From: Geofilum rubicundum JCM 15548
GTDB lineage: Bacteria; Bacteroidota; Bacteroidia; Bacteroidales; Marinilabiliaceae
Length of the DNA: 64,000 nucleotides
Assembly (NCBI RefSeq): GCF_000974365.1
Contig: NZ_BAZW01000014.1
Coordinates: 1 to 64,000, forward strand
Reading direction: 5' to 3'
A model generated the notes under the pieces. The model ran no database searches. It worked only from the letters and a program-made list of their open reading frames with translations, and was not told where the DNA came from. Shown here piece by piece: positions 55,855 to 64,000 of the stretch. A program made the translations under genes and the position numbers. How positions within the stretch are numbered: position 1 is the first letter of the stretch; every line of letters begins with the position of its first letter.

Positions 55855-58211
55855 CTATAAAAATTCGTTTCTTTGTTGCTCACCAATCGTCTCTATTTCA
55901 ATCTCGTCTTCTGATTGGGGGACGTACTCGTCCGGGCAATTCAGGTCGATATCAAATCTTAAGGGAGCCTCAAATTCATCTTCCAGTGAATAGCCCGATT
56001 CCGGGTCCTCATAAGCGGGTATCATATACAGTGCCCAAATCGGCAGCGCCATATTGGCCCCCTGTCCCAGATAGGTGTTGTCGAAGTGGACATCCCGGTC
56101 CTCGCCGCCCACCCAAACGCCTGTTACAAGATTGGGGCTTACTCCAATAAACCAGCCATCTGAATTGTTTTGGGTCGTCCCCGTTTTTCCGCCAATTTGT
56201 CCGCGTAAGTTATAGGTCAGCCGCAACCGGATGGCTGTACCCGTATTCACTACCCCTTGAAGCAAGTTGAGCATTAAATAGGCGTTGTGCTCATTGATGC
56301 TTCCGAGCGCCGGGGATTAAAAGTGGAAATGACATTGCCATACCGATCCTCAATCCGCGTCACGAACAGCGGTTCTGAGTGTACACCCTTGTTGGCATAG
56401 GTGGCATAGGCCGCCACCATTTCACTCAGTCCAAAATCCGGTGCCCCCAGAGATAAGGCCGGAACGGCATCCATGGGACTCTTAATGCCCAATGACCGGA
56501 GAATATTGACCACTGCCTGCGGATTGTATTGTTTCATGATCCAGGCCGTGATGTTGTTGTTCGATTGTGCCAGCCCCCATTTCAGGGAAACCATTTCACC
56601 TTCGCGTCTGTTGCCGGAGGTGCGGGGCGTCCATGTTTGTCCGGTAGGCAAGTAGAAAGTCTGGGGCACATTGGGCACCAGATCGCAGGGCGTCAGCCCT
56701 TCCTGCATGGCCAGTGTATAAATAAAGGGTTTGATGGTAGACCCTACCTGACGCTTGCCCATGGTGGCCATGTCATATTTAAAGTGCTTGTAGCTGGGAC
56801 CACCCACATAGGCCTTCACATGTCCCGAATGCGGATCCATGGAAAACAGACTGGCCCGTAAAAAGGATTTGTAATAGTGGATGCTGTCCATCGGACTCAT
56901 TATGGTGTCAATATCGCCCTTGTAGGAGAATACCTGCATGGGTACCGGCTCATTGAAGACCATGCGGATGGAGTCTTCCGGCATATCTTTCTGCCGAAGG
57001 ATTCGATAGCGATCTGTTTGTTGCATGGCCCGGTTAATAATCTGGTCGTATTGCTCCTTGGTGATATGTTGGGTAAAAGGGGCGCGGGTGCGTCCCCTTT
57101 TTTCCTTGAAGAACTTGGGCTGCAAGTCTTCAGCCAAATGCATCTGTACTGCCTTTTCAGCGTTTAATTGCAATTCCGAATCAATGGTGGTGTATATTTT
57201 GAGTCCGTCCCGGTAGATGTCATACTTTGAACCATCCGCCTTCAGGTTTTTATTCACCCATCCAAACAGCGGGTTTTTGTTCCACTCCACACTGTCTTCC
57301 AGAAATTTTTGATTTTGCCAGGAGGCATAGTTCTCTCTTACCGGTTGCCTGGCCGTCAGCGTCGTGCGCAGATATTCCCTGAAATAGGGTGCCAGTCCCC
57401 CAATATGATCTGAGCGTTTGAATTCCAGACCCAAAGGTAATTGTTTGAGCGAGTCGTATTCCGCACGTGTCAGGTGCCTGGCTTTCATCATTTGGTGCAA
57501 CACCACATTGCGCCGGCCTTGTGTCAGTTCAGGGCGTCGCACCGGATTGAAGAGTGAGGGATTTTTGAGCATGCCCACTAAAACGGCCGATTCTTCCACT
57601 GTCAAGGAATCCGGATAGGTGCTAAAAAAGGTGGCAGCGGCTGATTTTATGCCATAAGCATCATAAATAAAGGGCGCTTTATTCAGGTACATACCCAGAA
57701 TTTCATCCTTCGTATAGCTGCGTTCCAATTTAACAGCGATCACCCACTCTTTGAGTTTTTGAATGCCGCGTTCCCATTTGCTGCGGGCCGGATCATGGAA
57801 CAGCAGTTTGGCCAATTGCTGGGTGATGGTCGATCCGCCGCCAGAACTCTCTTCCTGCAAGAGGATGGTTCTGAACAGCACCCGGGCCAATCCACGGGCA
57901 TCGATTCCGGAGTGATCATAGAAGCGGATGTCCTCGGTGGAAACCAAGGCGTTGATGACATTGGGTGATATTTCTTCATATTCAACCCGACTTCGGTTCT
58001 CCTGAAAAAAGTTGCCCAAAAGCACTTCATCCGCAGCAAAAACTTCCGTGGCCAGATTGCTGTGCGGGTTTTCCAGTTCCTCAAAGCTGGGCATAAAGCC
58101 CAGGGCCCCTGCGGATATCAGGAAAAAAAGCAGAAAGACCGAGACCACCGCGGCTGCGAACAAGCCGTAGAGCCAGATTGTAATTTTCTTTACCAGAGGT
58201 GACTTTTCCAT
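55855..58211 (-). CDS. second class A penicillin-binding protein 1A (one frameshift)
   Basis: A short cytoplasmic start and one membrane helix (LFAAAVVSVFLLFFLISAGALG) precede GT51 (EDIRFYDHSGID, GGGSTITQQLAKLLF) and the transpeptidase (GKRQVGSTIKPFIY with the STIK serine, AQSNNNITAWIM, GGKTGTTQNN). The frame breaks near 56300; restoring one A gives RRSEAINEHNAYLMLNLL and a 785-residue protein ending in an acidic tail. It differs from the PBP at 46452 along its whole length, so it is a paralogue rather than a duplicate. It converges on radA and is divergent from topA. Confidence 0.94.
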
Positions 58212-58372
58212 ATAAGCAAATAGGTAATTGTTCCAAAAAATTTAATGTAAAGTTAAGAAAATTTCGAATTCTTTCCCCCTCAACCCTTCCACAATAAATA
58301 AGTACTTTCTCACAATATTTTATAAATTTGCGAGCTATAATATTGTAATTTTGGGGCACTAAATATATTTTC

Positions 58373-60846
58373 ATGGCGCAAAAAGCAAAGGATAAAGAAA
58401 TGAATCTGGTGATTGTAGAGTCACCTGCCAAAGCTAAAACAATAGAAAAGTTTCTTGGGAAAGATTTTTTGGTTAAATCAAGTTACGGGCACATCCGTGA
58501 TTTGGCCAAGAAAGATTATGGCGTAGACGTCAATAAAGGCTATGAGCCACAGTATGTGGTGTCGGTCGACAAAAAAGAAGTGGTCAGGGAATTGAAGAGT
58601 TTGGTTAAGCAGTCGGGTATGATTTGGCTGGCGTCCGATGAGGACCGCGAAGGAGAGGCCATTGCCTGGCACTTGTCGGAAGTCCTTGAACTGACACCTG
58701 AGAACACCAAACGCATTGTTTTTCATGAAATCACCAAGGAGGCCATTTTGAATGCCATCAAAAGTCCCCGACAAATAGATCAAAATCTGGTGGATGCCCA
58801 GCAGGCACGAAGAGTATTGGACCGCCTGGTAGGCTTTGAGTTATCGCCCGTTTTATGGAAGAAAGTCAAACCCTCCTTATCCGCCGGTCGTGTTCAGTCT
58901 GTGGCCGTTCGGATATTGGTAGAGCGGGAGCGGGAAATCTTTGGTTTTGAAGCCGAATCATCTTTTAGGGTGACCGCTCGTTTTTTGATCGAAAACGAGG
59001 AGGGCAAAAAACAAGAGGTCAGGGCCGAATTGAACCAGCGATTCAAAACAGAAAAAGCGGCAACGGCCTTTCTGGAGACTTGTGCCCAATCCACGTTTGA
59101 GGTAGATCAGGTCACGCGTAAGCCCTTAACCAAGTCGCCTGCGGCGCCTTTTACCACCTCCACGCTACAACAGGAAGCGGCCCGGAAACTGGGCTTTTCG
59201 GTGGGACAAACCATGTCGGTGGCTCAGCGCTTGTACGAAGCCGGAAAAATCACCTACATGCGTACCGATTCTGTTAATCTGGCCGATGCCGCCGTCGGGT
59301 TGGCCGTCGAACAGATTAAAAATGAAATGGGTTCGGAATATGTCCAGGTCCGCAAGTATAAAACCAAGAGCAAAGGGGCACAAGAGGCCCACGAAGCCAT
59401 TCGTCCCACCTATCTTAATCAGCCAGCCGTTTCGGGCAGCGCAGCAGAGCAAAAACTTTACGACCTGATATATAAACGCACCATGCCTCGCAAATGGCGG
59501 ATGCGAAGATTGAGAAAACCAGTGTCAACATCAAGGTGAGCGGATCCGCCAATTATTTTCAGGCCACCGGTGAAGTGATTCAGTTTGATGGTTTTCTAAA
59601 AGTTTATATTGAATCCACCGATCAGGAGAAGGAAGAAGAGGAAATGCCCGGATTTTTGCCGCACATGGAAAAAGGGAATCCCCTGGATCTGGATCAAATG
59701 GAAGCACGGGAACGATGGACTCAGAAGCCGCCCCGATTCACAGAAGCCAGTCTGGTTCGTAAACTGGAAGAACTGGGAATTGGTCGTCCCTCCACCTATG
59801 CCCCCACCATCAGCACCATTCAGCAACGCGGATATGTGGTGAAGGAAGACCGGGATGGCACACCACGGGATTACCGGGCCCTGGTTCTGAAAAGCGGAAA
59901 AGTGACGGGCAGTACCAGGACGGAGAACACGGGCGCCGAGCGCTCGAAATTGTTTCCGACCGATATAGGCATGGTGGTCAACGATTTTCTGGTCAAGTAT
60001 TTTCCCAACATTGTGAACCACGATTTTACCGCAGAAGTCGAAAAGGAGTTTGACAGTATTGCTGCCGGTGAACTGGTTTGGAATGTGGCCATCGACAAGT
60101 TTTACACGCCTTTTCACAAACAGGTGGAAGAAACCCTGGAGAAGTCGGAACGCAACACCGGAGAACGTCTTTTGGGCGATGATCCCAAAACCGGCAAACC
60201 GGTCAGTGTAAGAATAGGCCGGTATGGCCCCATGGCTCAGCTGGGAGATGGTTCCGACGAGGAGGAAAAGCCTGCTTTTGCCTCCTTGACCCGGGAACAG
60301 CATATTGAAACCATTACTCTGGAGGAGGCCCTGAAATTGTTTGAATTGCCCAGAGACCTCGGTCTGTATGAAGAAAAGAAAGTGGTAGTGGGAGTGGGGC
60401 GCTTCGGACCCTATGTCCGACATGATGGCAAGTTTGTCTCGCTTAAAAAGGGGATCGATGACCCCCTGGAGATTTCGCTGGACAGGGCCATCGAATTAAT
60501 TGAAGAAAAGCGGGAGAAAGACAATAAAAAAATTATACGGGCGTTTGAAGAAGAACCGGGTTTACAGATTCTTAATGGAAGATGGGGGCCTTATATCAAT
60601 TTTGACGGTGAGAATTATAAAATTCCGAAAACGACCGAGGCAGCTGCCTTATCGTTGGAAGATTGTCGGAAAATTATCAATGAAACACCCAAAAAATCAA
60701 CCGGAAAAAAGACTGCTGCTAAAAAATCAACCGTAAAGAAACCGGTAGCCAAGAAATCAGCAGAAAAGAAGCCTGCGACCAAAAAAGCCGTAGCGAAAAA
60801 GACAACAACCAAGGCTGCAACAACGGTTAAAGCCAAAAAGAAATAA
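58373..60846 (+). CDS. topA: DNA topoisomerase I with a Lys/Ala-rich tail (one frameshift)
   Basis: NLVIVESPAKAKTIEKFLG and WLASDEDREGEAIAWHL form the Toprim domain; GKITYMRTDSVNLAD carries the active-site Tyr. The frame breaks near 59484; restoring one T gives KRTIASQMADAKIEKT and an 824-residue protein. The C-terminus has topoisomerase C-terminal repeats (GRFGPYVRHDGKFVSL, GRWGPYINFDGENYKI) in place of zinc fingers, then about 45 residues of KK-S/P/A-x-KK repeats, a histone H1-like basic tail. topA is essential in most bacteria, so the break is very likely a sequencing error. Confidence 0.96.
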
Positions 60847-60850
60847 TATC

Positions 60851-62041
60851 GTGGAACTGAGTCACTACTTTGAACCTTATACAGGCGGAATGCAAACTGT
60901 TCCGGGGATTAACGCAGAAGAGGCACTCGGCTGCGAAATCTCTTTTTATAAGGGCGAGGCGGAATGGTTTGAGAACTTCAGTGGCAGGGCAGTGATTATA
61001 GGCGTTCCTGAATCCAGGAACTCAGTGGATAATCGGGCGTGTGCCAACGCACCGGATGCCATTCGTCCCTATTTGTATGGCTTAAGTGCCTTTAATGAGA
61101 AAGGTATTTTCGGAGATGCCGGAAATATCCGGGGGAATGGCTTGAATGACAGGTATCAGGCGCTTCAGGAAGCCATTGTTTATTTTAATGGCAGAGGCGT
61201 GACGGTATTGTTGCTGGGGGGCACGCAGGACCTGACGGTTCCGGTGGTTAAAGGAAGACTGAAATTGCATCCCGAACGCCCGGTGAATATAGTGGTAGGT
61301 GATGCCATGTTGGACATTGACACGCGGGGGGAGGATTTTTCATCCCGTTCCTGGTTGAGTTACCTTATTGGTTCACACGATGTTCGTATTGACGACCTGG
61401 TGGTTTTTGGGACCCAAAAATATTTAATATCCCCTGCTCAGGAAAAGTTTTTGAAAGAGCGTTTTTTTGAAATAATCAGATTGGGAGAGTTAAGGGGAGA
61501 AAATATTTCTCAGTTGGAGATACCAGTCAGAGATGCACAAATAGTCAGCATCGATTTCAGGATGATTAAGGGTCAGCCTCAATTTACCTCCGATATACAA
61601 AGTCCCCATGGAATTGAACCCTATGATGCCTGTCGCATTCTGAGGTACTCAGGAATGAGTGACCAGGTGATGGCGGCGGGAATTTTTGATGTCCCGTTCG
61701 AAGAGGATCGAAAAGACACGCTGGTTCTGGCTGCAGAAATGGTCTGGCATTTTATGGATGGCTTTTATGGGAGGTACAGTGAACAGCCTGAAGAAGACGC
61801 CGAAATGTACAAAAAATATGTGGTGCCACTGGATGGCTTAGACCATCCGTTGTTTTTTTTCAGAAACACAGGGAATGACAGATGGTGGATGAAAGCACCC
61901 ATGGGAGCCGTTAAAGAGGTGGTGGCCTGCAGCAGGGAAGATTACCGGCAATCCTTGCGAAGTGAGATACCCGGTAAATGGTGGCGTTTGTTTATGAGAA
62001 ACAGATGCAGAGACAGAAACGATGATTTAGATGATAAATAG
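60851..62041 (+). CDS. arginase/formimidoylglutamase-fold protein with lost metal ligands
   Basis: 396 residues from a GTG at 60851, four bases after topA. The ureohydrolase fold is visible, but its motifs are altered. The usual GG(D/N)H is GGTQDL; DAHxD is DAMLD; SxDxDxxDP is SIDFRMIKGQP. Thus about three of six manganese ligands (His to Gln, His to Met, Asp to Arg) are gone. It is probably not a working arginase or formimidoylglutamase. It lies directly upstream of a PorP/SprF-like gene and gldK, and a structural or regulatory part in the type IX secretion system is possible. This is inference. Confidence 0.78.
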   Translation: MELSHYFEPYTGGMQTVPGINAEEALGCEISFYKGEAEWFENFSGRAVIIGVPESRNSVDNRACANAPDAIRPYLYGLSAFNEKGIFGDAGNIRGNGLNDRYQALQEAIVYFNGRGVTVLLLGGTQDLTVPVVKGRLKLHPERPVNIVVGDAMLDIDTRGEDFSSRSWLSYLIGSHDVRIDDLVVFGTQKYLISPAQEKFLKERFFEIIRLGELRGENISQLEIPVRDAQIVSIDFRMIKGQPQFTSDIQSPHGIEPYDACRILRYSGMSDQVMAAGIFDVPFEEDRKDTLVLAAEMVWHFMDGFYGRYSEQPEEDAEMYKKYVVPLDGLDHPLFFFRNTGNDRWWMKAPMGAVKEVVACSREDYRQSLRSEIPGKWWRLFMRNRCRDRNDDLDDK

Positions 62042-62181
62042 CCCAATAAAAAAATGTAACCTTTGAAGTTGAAAATTAGTATATGGACTTAGTTTTTAAA
62101 GTTGAAAATGTAAGCTCTTTGAAGGTGGATGTTTTGACCCGAAAGTCATCCAAAACCGGGTTGTTTGGAAAGGGAAGGAAT

Positions 62182-63159
62182 ATGTTTTTTTTTCTTTTTA
62201 GAAGGTTTTGGTCTGGGACTTATATTTTTTTTGCTTTATTTTGCGTTGGGTCTTCGACCTTTGCGCAGTATGACCCGCAGTTCAGTCAAAATATGTTTAA
62301 CCCCCTGATGGTTAATGCCGGGTTTGCCGGAAGCTCCGGAAGGGTGAATATAAGTGCACTGGACCGGCATCAGTGGGTTGGAATAGAGGGAGCCCCCAGA
62401 ACAACGGTTGTGGGAGCGGATATGGCCACTACTATTTTTGGGAATCAAAGTGGTGTGGGGCTGGTTATAATGAATGATGAAATTGGCTTTTTCAGCAATC
62501 TGACCATTCAGGGTGTCATTGGCCGACAATACATTCTGGATGACATGAAGTTAGGGATTGGGATGAATATAGGGCTTGTCAATCAGGTCTTTGATGGAAG
62601 CAAGGTGCATTTGGCACCTGCAGGCAGTCGATACCATGTAGATACGGATGCTTTAATTTCCAATAATGAAGAATCTGCCACAGCGCTGGATGCCGGATTT
62701 GGCGTAAGTTTTATTCATCCGGATTTTTATGCCGGATTATCTGTTTTACATTTATTTGAACCAAAACCAAACTTTAATGAACAGTTAGACGTATATATCC
62801 CACGTTCTTTTTTTTTCATGGCCGGATACAATCATCGTCTGATAGAAAGTCCGATTGAAATCAGACCCTCGTTGTTTGTTAAGAATTCAGGCCCCGCCTG
62901 GCAATTTGATTTGAATGTGAATCTGCATTATCTGGACAAATACTGGGGAGGATTGAGCTACAGATTACAGGATGCAGTAGTTGTGATGGCAGGGTTGGAG
63001 TTGAACAGTGGCATAAGAGTTGGGTACAGTTACGATATTACAACATCGCGGTTGAGTCATGCCGGAAGTAACGGCAGTCATGAAATAATGGTAGGTTACA
63101 CATTTGATCTTTCCTTTGAAAAGAGAGATAAGCAATACAGAAGCGTACGCTTCTTATGA
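62182..63159 (+). CDS. PorP/SprF family type IX secretion outer membrane protein
   Basis: 325 residues from the ATG at 62182, which has a good ribosome-binding site (AAGGGAAGGAA); the open frame back to 62083 lacks a signal peptide at its start. The signal peptide ends FAQ and is followed by YDPQFSQNMFNPLMVNAGFAGSSGRVN, the diagnostic PorP/SprF opening, then an outer membrane beta-barrel with LDRHQWVGIEGAPRT. It works with GldK and its partners in protein secretion and gliding. Confidence 0.93.
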   Translation: MFFFLFRRFWSGTYIFFALFCVGSSTFAQYDPQFSQNMFNPLMVNAGFAGSSGRVNISALDRHQWVGIEGAPRTTVVGADMATTIFGNQSGVGLVIMNDEIGFFSNLTIQGVIGRQYILDDMKLGIGMNIGLVNQVFDGSKVHLAPAGSRYHVDTDALISNNEESATALDAGFGVSFIHPDFYAGLSVLHLFEPKPNFNEQLDVYIPRSFFFMAGYNHRLIESPIEIRPSLFVKNSGPAWQFDLNVNLHYLDKYWGGLSYRLQDAVVVMAGLELNSGIRVGYSYDITTSRLSHAGSNGSHEIMVGYTFDLSFEKRDKQYRSVRFL

Positions 63160-63207
63160 AAATAGAAAAATGAGTTTAATAGTACAGTTTAAGAATATCC
63201 GAAAACT

Positions 63208-64000
63208 ATGAAGAAAGTACTTGCCCTAGGTATCGTTTTACTCACGATTTTATCCGGATGCGGAAAATCCGGAAATGGTGAGCTCGTTGGGGTTGCACGT
63301 CGTGCTTCGTTCTATGAGCCTGATCCTTTTGGAATGTTGTTTATTCCTCAGGGTAGTTTTAATATGGGTTTAAATGATGAGGACATCACGAATTCAATGA
63401 CAACTCAAACCAGAACTATCTCGATTCCATCTTTTTGGATGGATGAGACGGAGGTGACCAACAGTGAATACCGTCAATTTGTTTATTGGGTACGCGACAG
63501 TATTGCCCGTCGCATGCTGGGTGACCAATTTGAGGAATTCCTGATTTCTGAGGATCGTTATGGAAACATTATTGATCCGCCTTATCTGAACTGGGATGCC
63601 CGTTTGGATTGGAGCAACGAAGAGTATGCTGAAATTCTGGAAGATATTTTCCTTTCTGAGAATGAGCGTTTTTTCCGCAGAAAAGAGGTCGATACCCGAA
63701 AGTTGAATTATGACTATGAGTGGGTAGATCTGCAGCAAGCGGCCAAAAAAACCAATCGCTATAACTTCGAGACCAACAGCTATGAAGGAGAGGTTTTCAA
63801 CCAATTCGGAGAGCGGGTTGAAATAGCCGACCGTTCGGCTTTCATTATGAAAGATCAGGTGAATGTGTATCCCGATACGCTGGCCTGGATAGCTGATTTC
63901 ACCTATTCCTTTAATGAGCCGTGGACACAAATGTATTTCTGGCATCCGGGCTTTGATGAATATCCCGTCGTAGGGGTTACATGGAAGCAGGCTACCGCCT
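63208..64000 (+). CDS. gldK: GldK-like lipoprotein of the type IX secretion system (cut by the window end)
   Basis: The open frame starts at the ATG at 63208 and runs off the window after about 264 codons. MKKVLALGIVLLTILSGCGKS is a lipoprotein signal. MLFIPQGSFNMG and SFWMDETEVTNSEYRQFV are formylglycine-generating-enzyme (FGE) fold sequences, the fold of GldK/PorK. GELVGVARRASFYEPDPFG fits the GldK N-terminus. With PorN-type partners, GldK forms the periplasmic ring of the type IX secretion machine. Position right after porP/sprF supports it; gldL, gldM and gldN should follow. Confidence 0.9.
   Translation, partial: MKKVLALGIVLLTILSGCGKSGNGELVGVARRASFYEPDPFGMLFIPQGSFNMGLNDEDITNSMTTQTRTISIPSFWMDETEVTNSEYRQFVYWVRDSIARRMLGDQFEEFLISEDRYGNIIDPPYLNWDARLDWSNEEYAEILEDIFLSENERFFRRKEVDTRKLNYDYEWVDLQQAAKKTNRYNFETNSYEGEVFNQFGERVEIADRSAFIMKDQVNVYPDTLAWIADFTYSFNEPWTQMYFWHPGFDEYPVVGVTWKQATA

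Noticed and set aside
4560-59500. Programmed ribosomal frameshifting as the explanation of the split genes
   Set aside because: The shift sites share no slippery heptamer or downstream pseudoknot, occur in unrelated families, and mostly require an added base rather than a ribosomal slip.
1-64000. CRISPR arrays, phage genes, complete insertion sequences
   Set aside because: I found no regularly spaced repeat, no phage structural gene and no transposase frame in any region.

Overview
The window looks like a chromosomal segment of a marine or saline anaerobic Bacteroidota, most like the order Marinilabiliales. The support is internal: three SusC/SusD-type glycan importers or parts of them, many lipoproteins with Bacteroidota-style signal peptides, a type IX secretion/gliding start (PorP/SprF-like then GldK), the Bacteroidota-typical panC-panD / half-length glycogen synthase / DUF4270 neighbourhood, DUF2157, and promoter-like TTTG...TAnnTTTG sequences. 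I saw no rRNA, tRNA, CRISPR array, complete insertion sequence or phage gene.

Region 1 (1-12.7 kb) is a polysaccharide utilisation locus. A minus-strand SusC-SusD-lipoprotein operon is divergent from a GH9 lipoprotein, a LacI regulator, a ROK-family protein and a large secreted alpha/beta-hydrolase. Region 2 (12.8-20.5 kb) is a tightly coupled minus-strand operon: GH92 alpha-mannosidase, a GHL10-like TIM-barrel protein, a 1235-residue protein with a CBM9-like domain and a transglutaminase fold, and CutC. A ROK repressor is divergent from it, followed by a second SusC-SusD pair and then GH29 alpha-fucosidase, GH3 glycosidase and a second GH92 (20.7-33.9 kb). Together these suggest stepwise removal of mannose, fucose and a beta-linked sugar from N-glycan- or mannan-like material. 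Region 3 (34-38.4 kb) takes over the amino sugars: a NagB-PIG-L fusion, a FucP/NagP-type sugar permease and a LacI regulator.

Region 4 (38.4-46.4 kb) holds metK behind a SAM-II-like riboswitch, a polysaccharide-deacetylase-like protein, the four genes wbpE-wbpD-wbpB-wbpA that make a UDP-2,3-diacetamido-glucuronate-type sugar for surface polysaccharide, and a DUF2157 membrane protein. Region 5 (46.4-58.2 kb) is housekeeping: two different class A penicillin-binding proteins, an NAD-dependent epimerase/reductase, riboflavin synthase, a DUF4270 lipoprotein, half-length glycogen synthase, panC, panD and radA. Region 6 (58.4-64 kb) has topA, an arginase-fold protein that has lost metal ligands, a PorP/SprF-like protein and the start of gldK.

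A caution for every reader: twelve genes, including the essential topA and both PBPs, are interrupted by fifteen single-base shifts. Nearly all can be repaired by restoring one base to a short homopolymer. This looks like sequencing error rather than real gene decay, so I annotate each interrupted gene as one CDS across its frameshift and give the position.
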